From positions 5,241,858 through 5,305,857 of the forward strand of contig NW_019211454.1 in NCBI RefSeq assembly GCF_002443255.2: a stretch of DNA of 64,000 bases. The letters run 5' to 3'. This DNA comes from Varroa destructor. Its lineage: Eukaryota; Arthropoda; Arachnida; Mesostigmata; Varroidae. Below, one piece after another: positions 1 through 11,082 of the stretch. The notes under the pieces were generated by a model that did no database searches, was not told where the DNA came from, and worked only from the letters and a program-made list of their open reading frames with translations. Made by a program: the position numbers and the translations under genes. Numbering within the stretch: position 1 is the first letter of the stretch; each line of letters opens with the position of its first letter.

Positions 1-1330
1 AAGGACATACCATATTACTGTTACAGGCTATGGCAACGTCACAATTATAACATAGATGTTGCACTGAACACGCCTATAAAAAGGGTTGATATATCGCTAA
101 GGGTGATAGCTTAAGTCGCAGCTAAAGCAACTACCGGTGGCGTCCTGTGACTAACCTCCTACCTGTCCCATGTCTACGCGTAATAACGATCGAGTCCAGA
201 TAGTTTTTCTATTATATTGGTTATTGTTCGGCGTTCCTAGAGCCGCCAAGTAACCTCGCGCTGCCACGGATCTCGAATCCTTTGAAAGAGATGGATCGCC
301 CGCTGGCGTGACTCGCGTTTTCGTCGAACAGCAGCCGGCTGCAAGCACCTCGCTTTACATCGATGTTAGTCGCTTGTAGCAGGGCTGGTGAGGAACAGAT
401 CGCGCGGATCTCCTATGAACCATATAGGAATGGCGTCAGGTCACTGTCTCTACGTATCAAGCATACAGTGTTGCTTTGCTGGCTATCCAGATGCAAGATG
501 TCTTCCTGAGCGTGCCGAGCCTTTAAGAGAGTGTAACAGTCGCTCGAGTCTGCACGTAACTTTTTGTATTCCTTAGGTAGTCGAACACTAACTGATTTCA
601 GGTACGCACCTACGAGCTCTAAATCCTGCGAACACCTTGTCCTGTCACTCTTTTCGTCATTAGGTCTCCTTAATAGTAGGTAGTCGGAGAAACTCAAAGG
701 CTTCGAGTGTATTATTGGAGACCAATATCCGTGACCTATGTACATGCAAAACAATAAAACCACATTCGTCCAATTGGGGCGTGGAGATCGGGCGCGATCG
801 AACGATAAACACGAATTGGATCTATTATTAAAATTGATATCGTGAGGCTATTGTGAAGTCGCTCCTGGTTAGTTATGGTCAAATCCCGCAGTAGCTATAC
901 TTTTTTCTTGATCTCTCGATTCGCTTTTCAGACATCACTTCTCGAAGAGAAGGAACGAGTCCGCTTTTCTCGATCGAGGTCGCCAGGGAATTCGTGATCA
1001 TTTCATTTTTCGTAACTTCAACTAGTTCAGGGATATCTGGTAGACAGCCGTTAGGATTCAGGGGTGTAACGTTGTTTAATGTGATTTAATATTAATTAAT
1101 TAATTAGTTTGTAATCTTTACTACACTGCATGTTTAAGCTACTATTACTGCCACGACAACGAACATAGTATCTTCTCGAAGTTTTTCGAGTAGAAATCGT
1201 ATACACAGACATGCAGGTAGAAGATAACTAACCGGTATGTATGTTTCTCTAAGATCCATTTGTATCGGTTCCAGTATTGGATTAGCTAAAACAGTCGCCC
1301 ACTATCATTATAGTCCCGAGAGTATCTTGC
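1..1330. other. No recognised gene; one splice-acceptor-like tract
   Basis: No frame here resembles a known protein. A pyrimidine-rich run ending in AG at 904-931 looks like a 3' splice site. It is followed in one frame by a short open stretch, 932-997, reading into RFSRSRSPGNS before a TGA. That could be a tiny terminal exon, but there is no matching upstream exon or downstream poly(A) signal, so it is probably chance. An ATTA-rich repeat lies at about 1089-1109. Confidence 0.5.
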
Positions 1331-1336
1331 CTCAGA

Positions 1337-1419
1337 ACGTGTTTGCCCGTTGTTCTTAGAGACATCTGGTGGTTTAGGTTCGAATCCGGACGTAGACACA
1401 CTGTTCGTTTCGTGCTGAT

Positions 1420-1420
<1 letters not shown>
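1337..1420 (+). mobile_element. tRNA-derived SINE-like repeat, copy A
   Basis: This segment aligns by eye, at roughly two thirds identity with small gaps, to 35019-35100 in the same window. Both copies start with ACGTGTTTG and share TTAGRGAC and GGTGGTYTAGGTTCGAA, then a GTTTCG/GTTCG stretch before the 3' end. At 1378-1388 it carries GGTTCGAATCC, which fits the RNA polymerase III B-box consensus exactly. The A-box side is degenerate. A B box in a dispersed, diverged repeat is the hallmark of tRNA-derived SINEs, which are non-autonomous and copied by LINE machinery. The copy ends in a CCAG microsatellite, a common kind of SINE tail. The exact ends and target-site duplication are not visible. 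It could instead be a decayed tRNA pseudogene, but the second copy with matching flanks favours a SINE. Confidence 0.5.

Positions 1421-1450
<30 letters not shown>
1421..1450. repeat. (CCAG)n tetranucleotide microsatellite
   Basis: About seven tandem CCAG units follow directly on SINE-like copy A. On the minus strand they read as a Gly-Trp-Leu-Ala repeat in a short open frame, a by-product of the repeat and not a protein. The equivalent place in copy B (about 35098-35108) has only a CTGG/AGCC seed, so the array may have grown from the SINE tail. Confidence 0.9.
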
Positions 1451-2530
1451 TAGCAAGCCGTTTGACGGAAAAGCCAACGGCGCTTCTAGACGTAAAACGC
1501 GAAACATCTAGTTTATATGAATGATTGCACCGGCACAACACAATCTCACCGCCTATAGTTATCTATTAAACGGTTATGTGGTATACGAATAGAGAGGTTA
1601 CGTCAGTTTCTTCTGCCCTGCCAGGACACCTATTGGTAAACAAGCAAAGTTCAAAACCGGGTAAGCTTTAGAGGGTTTTTCATGATTATGTTGCATTATT
1701 ATCGTATTATGTCGCAGTACAGATCTGATCGCTGATCGGTCTATAAAATAACACCTGACTCATCTGGTGCCGTACCGTTTTCAGACAACTGTTGTCCATA
1801 TTTTAGCTATAAGGTGGTTCAGAATACCTTTTTCTAATTGTTCCATTCGGGGAAGATGCTCGTCTTTCGACAATGTCACCAAACGAAATAAGTGACTGCG
1901 TCTGAGTGCATTGCAAAGTTATATTGTGCCACTTATTATTTCGTCGGTCATTGAATCGTCAAGGTCGTATTCAACGACCATGCTACGCTGCATGTCAGGA
2001 ACTTTACCTGCTCTGGTGGGTTTATTGACAAACCACTGAACGCTCCGATTCGACCATCAAATTAAAATATATACATTAAGAAAAATACACCATATGTTTG
2101 TTGAATGGTAATTGAAACATAGAACTAATTTAAGATACGTCTACTTTCAAAAGAACGCTTGTGACCTAGCGATTTCGTTCATTTCTTTGTTGGTTTGACG
2201 CCGGTTCTCCCTGAATCTGTATGAGCGCGTCACTAATCAATGGGTGTATATGCTTTTATACGTATAGCAGTTACTGCTATCTGTCTTCCATGCTCGAATC
2301 GTTACGTGGACGAACAAAACTATTCCAGCTCAGCTTTTTGCGTCAATTCATCATCGAGCTTTAGCTAGCAACTTTATTCACATTTCCTGTGTTTTCCTAT
2401 TACTAATTGATGGTTTTCCGTTGCTGTTCTGTCGACCTGGTCTACCCTACTCGCGGTCAATGGCTGAAGCTATCTGATCAGTTCTTGTCTGTCGTGATTG
2501 CCAATCATCGTGTGTTGTTGCACTATCGTG
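1451..2530. other. No recognised gene
   Basis: About 1.1 kb of mixed-composition DNA with stops in all frames. I see no repeat, RNA gene or promoter-like cluster. Confidence 0.6.
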
Positions 2531-2531
2531 T

Positions 2532-2553
2532 ACAACAACAACAACAACAACAA
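2532..2553. repeat. (ACA)n trinucleotide microsatellite
   Basis: Seven tandem ACA/CAA units. On the minus strand they read as polyvaline, which is a repeat artefact. Confidence 0.9.
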
Positions 2554-2585
2554 ATTCATTCGTTCTGATCCGGATGTCCATGAAC

Positions 2586-2624
2586 GGGGGACCGGGAGGG
2601 GGGGGAGGGGGAGGGGGTATGGGG
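2586..2624 (+). repeat. G-rich tract, possible G-quadruplex
   Basis: Five runs of four or more G, plus a GGG, are separated by A, ACC or TAT. This meets the usual pattern for an intramolecular G-quadruplex on the plus strand. On the minus strand it reads as polyproline. No gene start is recognisable next to it. Confidence 0.75.
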
Positions 2625-2639
2625 AATAACAGAGATCTA

Positions 2640-5600
2640 TGGCTTCTGCTGTTACTGCCGCCGCTCCCGTGTGGTCCTATCTCCACCAGCGCGTTGACGA
2701 GTCTCGGCGGCGCGGCTGTCGACTGCTTTGAGGCTCTTCTGCATTTATCGTCCGCTTCTCTATCTATGATCGTCATTGAACCACTCTAACACGAAGAAGA
2801 AGAATCAGACCCAGTCAAGGATACCGCTGCCGCCTCTTCTGATCATATCAGGCTAACAACTTTTGCATCGGCCAGTGTATCATCAGCCAGCCATGTATGC
2901 GCAGGGTTTCTGCGAGCTCTGGGATGTGGTGATTGCTTCTGCTGTTACGGCTGCTCCGGCAAACTGATCTAAGCGTGCCGGCCGCAGCGTCGGCTTTACC
3001 GATCAATGTTGGCGCTATATCCTAGAAAACATATGCGATGTATCGTATAAAGGCAAGCTTCGTCAACCTATATGTTTCACCACTGCAATGATCACACTGC
3101 AGCGGCTACTGATAGCGAATCCATAAGTCGTAGGGCAAGAGCTCGTGAAGAAGCTGCAAATCGAAATGGGTGAAATTGTCGCCACTATTACGGGCACACG
3201 AAGAACTGAGGCAGGTCACCAAAATTAGTTGCTTCTGTCGTTGTTCTACTCGTTGTTGTTGCTTTTAATGTCGTTGTTGGTAGGGGCAGAATGTGTGGAC
3301 TGTTAAGGCATTATCGTTTTCGGCGTTGCCAATGGCGAAACTTCAGATGAAACAGAGGCAATGGCGGCTTCATTCTTTGGTGACCGGCTCACTTCTCTTT
3401 AGTAACCGAACACTCGCTTCAAAATAGATTTAGCATGCATCGTCAATGCGACTCCGAACGAGAACGTGGCCACGTTCGCAGTTTGCCCCCACCCTCCGCC
3501 CCTTTTTTCTAACCGCCTTTACTACTACTACGACTACTATTACAAGTACTACAACCATTACAATCAGGACGGCAATCTACTTCCCCAAGACGACATAGAC
3601 GGGCAAAATTGAACTGTTTCGTCGGAACGCAACAGTCCCGAAGGGGGAGGCATATCAGTTCCTGGGGTATCGGCGACTGACGCGTGCTTCGGGTTTCAAT
3701 TTGGTTTAGAATGCACAGAGACAGAACATTCAGTCGGCGCATTCAGAGAGACGAGCAGGCGGTCACAGCATCCCAACCGTACGTAGGATGTCACAACGAC
3801 AGTCTACGGCAGTAGCAGCAATTGTTCGTGGTTGACTCAGACGAGAGAAAAGTTCGAACAGGCAAAAGGGCTCGAGCAGCGGTGTCTGACCAAGGCCGAG
3901 GCCGATTTGATGATGATTACAATGTGGACGTGTGACGCGCGCATGTCATCGATCGTGACAATACCCGCCCGCTATTCAGCGCTATTGAGCGGTGGCCAAA
4001 GCCTCAGTGAATCGTCGGCTTCCTGCTGCGGATTTCGCCACCGCCGCCGCTGCGGTCTGCTTCTGTCGCAGATGCGGCAGTGCCATGACTACGTCACGAT
4101 ACCTAAGCAAGCCTAAACCGTCGTTGCTCGAATGGTACCGAGCAGTCAGCTGACGCAAAAGATTCAACCAAAATGAACGCGATGTGTTGCTACGCTGATC
4201 GTTGTTAGGCGGAGCGGAAGACGGCAACCTGGTCAATAATTCGGTGGAGGGGTGTTGTTACACTAGTTACCAGTTTACTAGGGTACCGGTGGTATACCGG
4301 CAGCCCATCTTACTGTGAGTGTCCGTAAGGACAAAGCCATGCTCGGTTATCGTTCGGTGACCTGAAAAGCTGTAACTTCGCTGGCAGTCTTGGCGGTTTG
4401 TTGAACGTTGCTTACCAACCCAAACCAAAAAGTCAATCAACGTTAACTTACGAAGGTGCGTCGCGCATTCTGTTGTAAGATCATACTGAAGAAAATTATA
4501 CCGCTCAGCCGTAGCTCCGTTCATATTTTAGCGATACCTTATTACTCTAAGATATTATCTTTAGATCACCGGTCGCTCGAGGCGGTGAGTACGGTGTTAC
4601 AATCGTCTTTTGCCCATTTTATCATTACCGCTATAGAGACTTGGCAATGTTTTGGACATAACCAGTGACCTAGGTTGATACATTCAAGCAGAACACAATA
4701 TCCGCCACATGTTGAACGACGGGCAGCTTGCTAACTATCTATGTTACTGTGTTGCAATGTATCTACATCTAGTTGATTAACCTTCAACACGTATAATAAC
4801 TTCTGACGATCAACAATTAGCCTTACTGCAGGCCTTAGGGAACGTATCAGCTACCGCAGGCAAACGTCAATTCCCAGAATATACTTCCGTCTACATCAGT
4901 GACATGGAGGCGGAGCTCGAAATCGCAATAGGTTGTAAGATTTCAGCAATTCCGCCATCGAAAAGGAAAACACCCTATTACATTAACACCGTAGAAGCAG
5001 TCTAATTAATCAGTGTTCGCTCACTAAGTCAATAGCTATCTGATCTTACAGGCTCTTCTTTGTAGCAGAGCTGAGAATGGAAATAGCGAAAACGGAAGAG
5101 CTGAGAGAGACGAAAGAAGTCATGTTTTGGTTAGAAGCTCGTGGCGGCGGGGGCGGCCATTGCTGATGATAGCGCAGGAAGGACAACGGCCGTAAACAAT
5201 ACGGACTGCGTCGAATGTTGACACAGAATTAATGTGCCGCGACCGTTGATGATACTGTTGAAGCTTCTCTTTGTGTACCTTCGTTTATTTCGGCGTGGTG
5301 GCTGCACTGTTGTAACTCTTGCTGCGAATCCAGGTAGCACTGAGAAGCCAGCGGCTGTCTTCACACGTTCGCCTCGGCGACTTTGCTGTTTTTGATGTTT
5401 CCGCTGTTTTTGTTCTATGGATTCTTGAGGGTAGCCTTCCGCTGGTTGGTTCCTCCTCGTCGTCGATGATATCATCATTGCGTAGCCCCTGCTCCTGAAC
5501 ACACATATATACGGTATAAGTAGATGAATCTTCTTTCCATGGGCATTAGGTGGTTCTTACTGGAGTGCTTTTGGTCGGTGTCCCCGCTTTGCGTGGTTTT

Positions 5601-7635
5601 CGGCGTCAGCGTCAGTCAGCGACAGCGACGTGTTCGTAGGTGCGAAGATCACCGGTGTTGCTGTTGTCTAAACATCCATCGTTATATGCTGCTGTCGGCG
5701 TAGTCGTAATTCGAAGAATGCACGTAATGTATCAACGCGTAGCGCCTGCCAGGCCGCTGACCATCAACCGAAGGAACGACTGAGCAATGCCGGCCCTTTC
5801 CGCACACCGCCATCGCTAAGAGTCACCATTGAGCATCCGCTCCTTGGGGGTGCTTCTTTTGTGTCGACAAAAGGAGAGCGCGACGCCCTGTTTTCATTGT
5901 CGTTGACTCGTCGTGGCTTTACAGTATGAATCTGAACACACATGGGGGCGCGGCCGAGCTTTCAGTACCTCGACGCGACGTTACAGCTCTAATAGATACC
6001 GGCAAGGAAACTCAAGAGAATCTCAATTGAGTCACAAGGGATCGCCTCCATCAGATGTTTGAAATTGCCGACGTACTGTCACTCGGCCTGGAAGCAGTTT
6101 TCGGCATTTTTTCTCATTGTTCTCGCCTCGAATCGGGCCGGATGGAGAAACGGGGTCTATCGATCGTGGGCGATTGTTATAAGCGAAAAGTAATCTAATT
6201 TATTTAGAGAAATTGTGTTGAGTATGTATTGTTGGTGAAACTCCAAGCAGGGACCTATGCCGGTCTTTCTCGACCACAGGTTTGGTTCGATAAGTCGATC
6301 AGAGTCAATTCACGTTAAGTCTTTCGGTGGTATGATGATGGGATTACTGGGGAAGACCCAACAGAGTTCACCAGCGGCGGACAAAGACTTCAGTCGATGT
6401 TCGGGTTAAGACACTAACCATAATGTCGATAGAGACAGACAGGCAGGTAGCTATTACATAGATTAGTCAATTCCTTATTGAGGATAGTATTTTTGTGTAT
6501 GAAACTGTTATAAAAAAGCGTGAAGCGTGATCTTCGATCAGCCGGCATTATTATGATCAGATCTGTAAAGCGCATAATCAGTTTTTCTAAGAAAAAAAAA
6601 AAGAGAAAAAGTAAATCTCCATGTACGTAATATAATTAAAAGTAACGGATGTTGATCTCATATATTCACAGTAGCGTTCAACAGCGAATAAGTCTAATTT
6701 TGTATCCTAGTTGGCCAAATCGCGTCGTTGACCAAAAGCGTTCTATTCCCTTCTGCTTCCTACTACAATAGGTTTATTGGATGTTCATATTAAAATATGA
6801 TACTCACTCGAACCAGCGAAATCAAACAATGATGTAGTCGATTACCAATCCTAATTTAGATGTTAGGTAACACTAATCATACTAACAATAGTCCTGATTC
6901 GTTCGTGAAGCGTCCTACCTCTCAGGTCCAAGTTCAGCTCGCCGCTATTTAAGCCCCGCTGTTTTTCATTGTAGCGAAGCATTGACAAGGCGCCGAGTCA
7001 CCTGGTCCATTTCCCAGCGTGGTGCCTAACCTCGCGAACAGGTTGTTGTTACTACTTCTGCTCCTGTGGGTGATTGCTCTTGTTCCCGTCGTGGTTAGCC
7101 GAGCTCTTCACTGGCCAGCGCTGCAACCCCACGAAAAATCGAGAGGCAGAGATCTTGGATCCTCTACCTGCTCCTCTCAGCAGTTGATACGATCGACGGA
7201 GCGGCAGCGCTATCAAAGTAGCTACCAGTTATAGTGACACTCTACGATGTCTATATTAAGGCCATCCTTCTTTCTCTCACAGCGAAGATTTGTACGACGG
7301 TATACCCGATCTGAGCTCCGCGCGCCCGCGAACTTTAGGCAAGCCAGCCAAAAAGAATGAGGCAATCGCTGCGTCGTAGGTAGCTGACATGATAGCCGGC
7401 GCACAAGTAGCAAAACACGAGGTAGTGAACAAGCGGGCAGACAGCCAGCTATCCAAATGTAGCAGCATATCTGTTATACAACAAGAAGGGCGCGCAACGG
7501 TGACCTCCCGCTGAGATGTTTGGTGGTGATGGCGGCAGCATTGGCGAGTGGTCAGGCGGCCGATACTTCTAGCGTGGAGTGGTGCCTGCGCCCTGCGACG
7601 TGCGCGGTATATCTTTGCCTGCTACCGGATTGTTG
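2640..7635. other. No recognised gene; 5 kb of anonymous DNA
   Basis: Nothing here is recognisable as a protein. The GC-richer parts (2640-2780, 3500-4100, 5130-5500, 7000-7240) give short open frames on both strands. Those at 5131-5502 (minus) are rich in Ala, Arg and Gln and look compositional. A TACTACTAC-like tract lies near 3522-3545 and an A-rich run at 6589-6607. No RNA gene or splice-site pair could be supported. Confidence 0.55.
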
Positions 7636-8274
7636 TCAATGCAGACTCGTGCTACCGGGAGTCGACTGGAAGCAAACCCATAAAGAAGGACACTGACGAA
7701 GAGGGAAAAGGCCTAAACGCGGGTTACTGTAGAAAGAACGATGACGGGAACTCGGAGCTCTGCTGCTGGTGAAGCGCGCCCCTAGTACAGCCAGGGACTT
7801 CGTCGACCATCGAATCGGAGCTATTTTGATTAATGGTGATTTTATATCGGCTGAAATCGCAGCGAAGACGAATATACTACAAAAAGTGCATACATACAAC
7901 GTGTTCTGGGTGCTCCTTCTATTCACTAGAAGGAACCGCCAGCAGGGGGTTGAGGATTGATGTACGCCGCAAAGGAAAACACAGAGATGTCTCCTCTTTG
8001 AGGAGACCGATCTATGCCTTTCTGCGGTTTTGAACTGGGAAACGCCGAACGCTTCTTCTCCCCATCTAGTCATACTTTCCTCAGTAGAAAGAAAGGTGTC
8101 CTGCAAAAAACGGAGGTCTTCCTGTATTCGTGCTCTGTGAGATGCACACGTGGGGTCAAGGGGTTCGACGACGCCAATCTTACAACGCCCGCCTCGATGT
8201 AAGCACATACAAAGAGGTAGACGATCGTAGTGTATGGCACCTAAGCAACACCATTTCATAAAAATAAGCAACAT
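7636..8274 (-). pseudogene. Long open frame, possibly a decayed gypsy reverse transcriptase
   Basis: This is the longest open frame of the window, 212 codons on the minus strand, with no clear family identity. The stretch GVVEPLDPTCAS, then EDLRFLQD 6 residues later, resembles the N-terminal fingers of Ty3/gypsy reverse transcriptases (a G-V-I-x-P-S...A-S-P block followed by R-F-C-x-D-Y-R). Further on, a C-T-F-C-S-I-F-V-F segment sits about where the catalytic Y-x-D-D block would be, but both aspartates are missing, so it could not be active. The open length is only a little above random expectation, and no part matches strongly. Either it is an old relic or a chance frame. The start codon is arbitrary. 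Confidence 0.25.
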
Positions 8275-9000
8275 CTCTACATTGCTGCTGATGGGGTCAA
8301 GTGGGACACGCTAGATTAGATGGTCATATGGTAGAACCGATTGGAAAATAAACGCCTAGGTACTCTAGGAAAAGTCGTACCGTCACCAATTTCGCATTGC
8401 CATAACGAGTTACAATCACATGATGAATTGGCGAGTCCTACCGAATAGAACTGGTGTCTAACATCTACATTGGAGCGTAAATAAACCTTAGACGTTTACG
8501 AGTGGCGCCTCTTTACATTCGATCAAGTGGATTTTCTGCTTATATCTTGATTTACTGTAACTGGGTTACCATCAGCACTATCAACAAAATGTAGTGTCAG
8601 GTGGGCATCCCTTCTTCTGAGCCGGACGTTCAACCCCACAAGCATGGGTCGACGTTCATTTCTGGCGGATATTGTATGCTTTTGACAAATCGAACTTATG
8701 AAGAAAAAAAAAAGCCTAAAATGAATGGGGTTTGTTGACGTTATCGAACTTTCAAAAGTGAGTGACACATTCTTAGACTACCCCCCAAAAAACAGCAGGA
8801 AAAATATTGCGATTGAGCCAAGATTTGAGTGAAAGTCGGCTGGTGCTAGCATGAACTCAACGATTCATTCGAATGTCTGCTTCTGAATGGCTATTAAATA
8901 ATAACCAGCAATGCTACATCTTTGAAGTCGAGAAAATAAAGGATTGATGACTTGGTGTTATTTCCTGCATAAGTATAATCTGAGAATATGGTAAATGCAT
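8275..9000. other. No recognised gene
   Basis: AT-rich sequence with an A run at 8704-8713 and a C run and A run near 8780-8792. I see no gene or repeat family. Confidence 0.6.
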
Positions 9001-9004
9001 ATAT

Positions 9005-9481
9005 TTGATTGGAGTCCACTTCGCTATTTTTGTCGTGGCCGGACTTCAATTTGGGGTACCTCGTATTTTTGGGTTTTGCGACTGTACCAGTTTATTATCG
9101 TTGCCTTTGTGCCTCGAGCGTTCGACGATCGGTGGGCCTGAGGCGAAGTTGTCTGACTCTGGTTGCCTTTTACATTCTGTTGCTCTCTTCCTATGTCTAC
9201 CTAGCACTGCCCCTGTTGCTATTTTCGTTGGATTGCTTTGCCTGTATTTAGGTTTGTGTGTGATAGAACAGTGGGACAGAATTTCGTCGAAGGGCATCTT
9301 TGAATCAGTTCGCAGCCGCGTGCTGCCTCGAGCCAATAACTGTCTACTCCTGGAGAGTCGGCAGACTGCGGATGCCGAGAACCTCGATCGCATTGGCGAC
9401 AGCTCCCCAGCAAAGGAGCAACTGGCGACGTGGTGCCCCCAACGAGGAAATATTAATTTGCCCGATCCGTCATTCGGCTGA
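9005..9481 (+). pseudogene. Possible Ty3/gypsy RNase H relic
   Basis: A 158-codon open frame carries several fragments in the order expected for the RNase H domain of a gypsy-type pol: GGPEAK (like the W-G-P-E start), STAPVAIF (like A-P-V-L), WDRISSKGIFESVRS (like the D-A-S-x-x-G-I-G-A-V-L catalytic block, alanine missing), SRQTADAEN, and KEQLATW (like K-E-x-L-A-x-V-W). Spacings are close to the family's. In another frame just upstream, FLGFA and YYR near 9057-9102 resemble the end of the reverse transcriptase, implying a frameshift. No terminal repeats are seen nearby. The first Asp motif is damaged, so any product would be dead. Matches were made by eye to remembered motifs; chance remains possible. 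Confidence 0.38.
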
Positions 9482-11016
9482 CACAAATAGAAGCACTAAC
9501 CAGTGAGTGAGTAAGTAGGTAAGTGAACGAACGTTCCTTGTAGCTGCAACTGGTGCCACTGGCACTGCTACCATAGTCATCAGTTGTCGTAGGACTACAT
9601 CTACCCCCCAACCTGCTCATACCCCAGAAATGAGCGCCCGGATGCCAGTTCCTGGCTAAGCTTCACTATATACATATCACTACGCTGTACTGCATCTTAA
9701 AGCCATAGACAACAGCCTACAAATGTCGTCGGCATTTGTCTCTTGCGCTACATCCCAATTCAATACCTTTAAATATTCTTTAGCAGAACGATAGAGGGTG
9801 AACACATACACAGGCGGGAATAAATCCCGAGTGCAGTTGAAGAGGCGGCGGCCTGAGTATAGCTGGCCAGTCGTGTTTGGTAGGTAGCCCAGGATTCCGC
9901 TAAAGACGGGAATCTGTCTCTAGCTAGCCACTTTCGTCCACTGACAGCGGCAGCAGTAACAGAAACTCGAGATCCGGGACTTTGACATTTGGCGTCCACG
10001 ATGAAATTTGAAAATCATTCAACCTCTATCGATGACTCTTACCGGTCGCGAACCTCATTCGACTATCGCTAATACCATGGCAGCAGCATATCTAGCTATG
10101 AGTTCAGGTTCAGTTTCTCGGTCCTACAATCAAGTCGAACTTTTCAAAGCGATCGCAGCAAATTTCTCTATCACTGCCGCTGTGGTTCGCAGTTAGCAGC
10201 AGCCCGTAAAGCTCATACGACAGGCCAGTTTTCGCGCACACATTCCCAGCGAAAGTGGAGGGTTGACGATGCGCTTTTGTTAGCGCTATTTCGAGTAGCG
10301 ATTTTCGTCGTCGTTCTCCTTTCATTTTAGACGGATTGTTGGCACCGATTCTGGTACCACGTCCGTCGCTCCCAGCTCTTTTTGTTATGCGTCTGTCGTC
10401 CCAATCAATCTTGCGCTCCAGCTATCCATCCTGTGTCTTCAGTTCTAACAGTTTCAGGGCTCTTTTCAATTTTTCTTCCGACCCATCCCGCGGGACATGC
10501 CGATTGTGCTGCCACCAAGCCTTAATACATATGCAATAAACGTCTGAGTGGTGACCGGTTCGTGTTATAACGTGGATATATATACCATAATACTAGATTC
10601 GAGGTAACTAAATACTTAATTAGTTCAGCAAAGTTACAAGCTTTCCATAAACCGTTATACTATCGCTAAGTATGTTCACGAAGAGCTAAAAGTTCACTAA
10701 GGCTTGATATAGATCACAGACTTTTTTACCAGTTTAGCTGGGTGAGTTACTAACGCAAGTTTTGTTGACGACAATAATGATACTAAGAATACTAGCCTTA
10801 CAATTTATATGGCATATTCCTTGTATTCCTATGTGTTAAATTTGTCATAAATAGTGACTAAGATACCAAAATCATGATCTAGACAATGCTATTGTCAGTG
10901 TTAACATTCTTGCGGCAATAAGTCCTTGCCGAACGAGTACCGCATGAAGCTCATATTATTTCCAACGAATTTTCATGTAGTGTATGCACGGTACGTACTT
11001 CTGTAGGACAGTTCTT
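9482..11016. other. No recognised gene
   Basis: A short GTGAGT/GTAAGT-rich run at 9502-9525 contains several splice-donor-like words, but no exon could be paired with them. The GC-richer part 9990-10540 has short open frames on both strands that resemble nothing known. The rest is AT-rich and blank to me. Confidence 0.55.

Positions 11017-11082
<66 letters not shown>
11017..11082. repeat. (GA)n microsatellite, 66 bp
   Basis: Almost pure AG/GA dinucleotide array with a GG interruption near 11041 and an AAA interruption near 11061. The unique sequence GGCTATGAT follows it. Confidence 0.95.

Noticed and set aside
5131..5502. Alanine-rich minus-strand frame ending near LPALSSAMAAPAATS, which can be fitted to an RT motif
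   Set aside because: The fit rests on low-complexity Ala/Ser/Pro. It shows how easily pol motifs can be fitted by eye, and is why weak relic calls elsewhere have low confidence.
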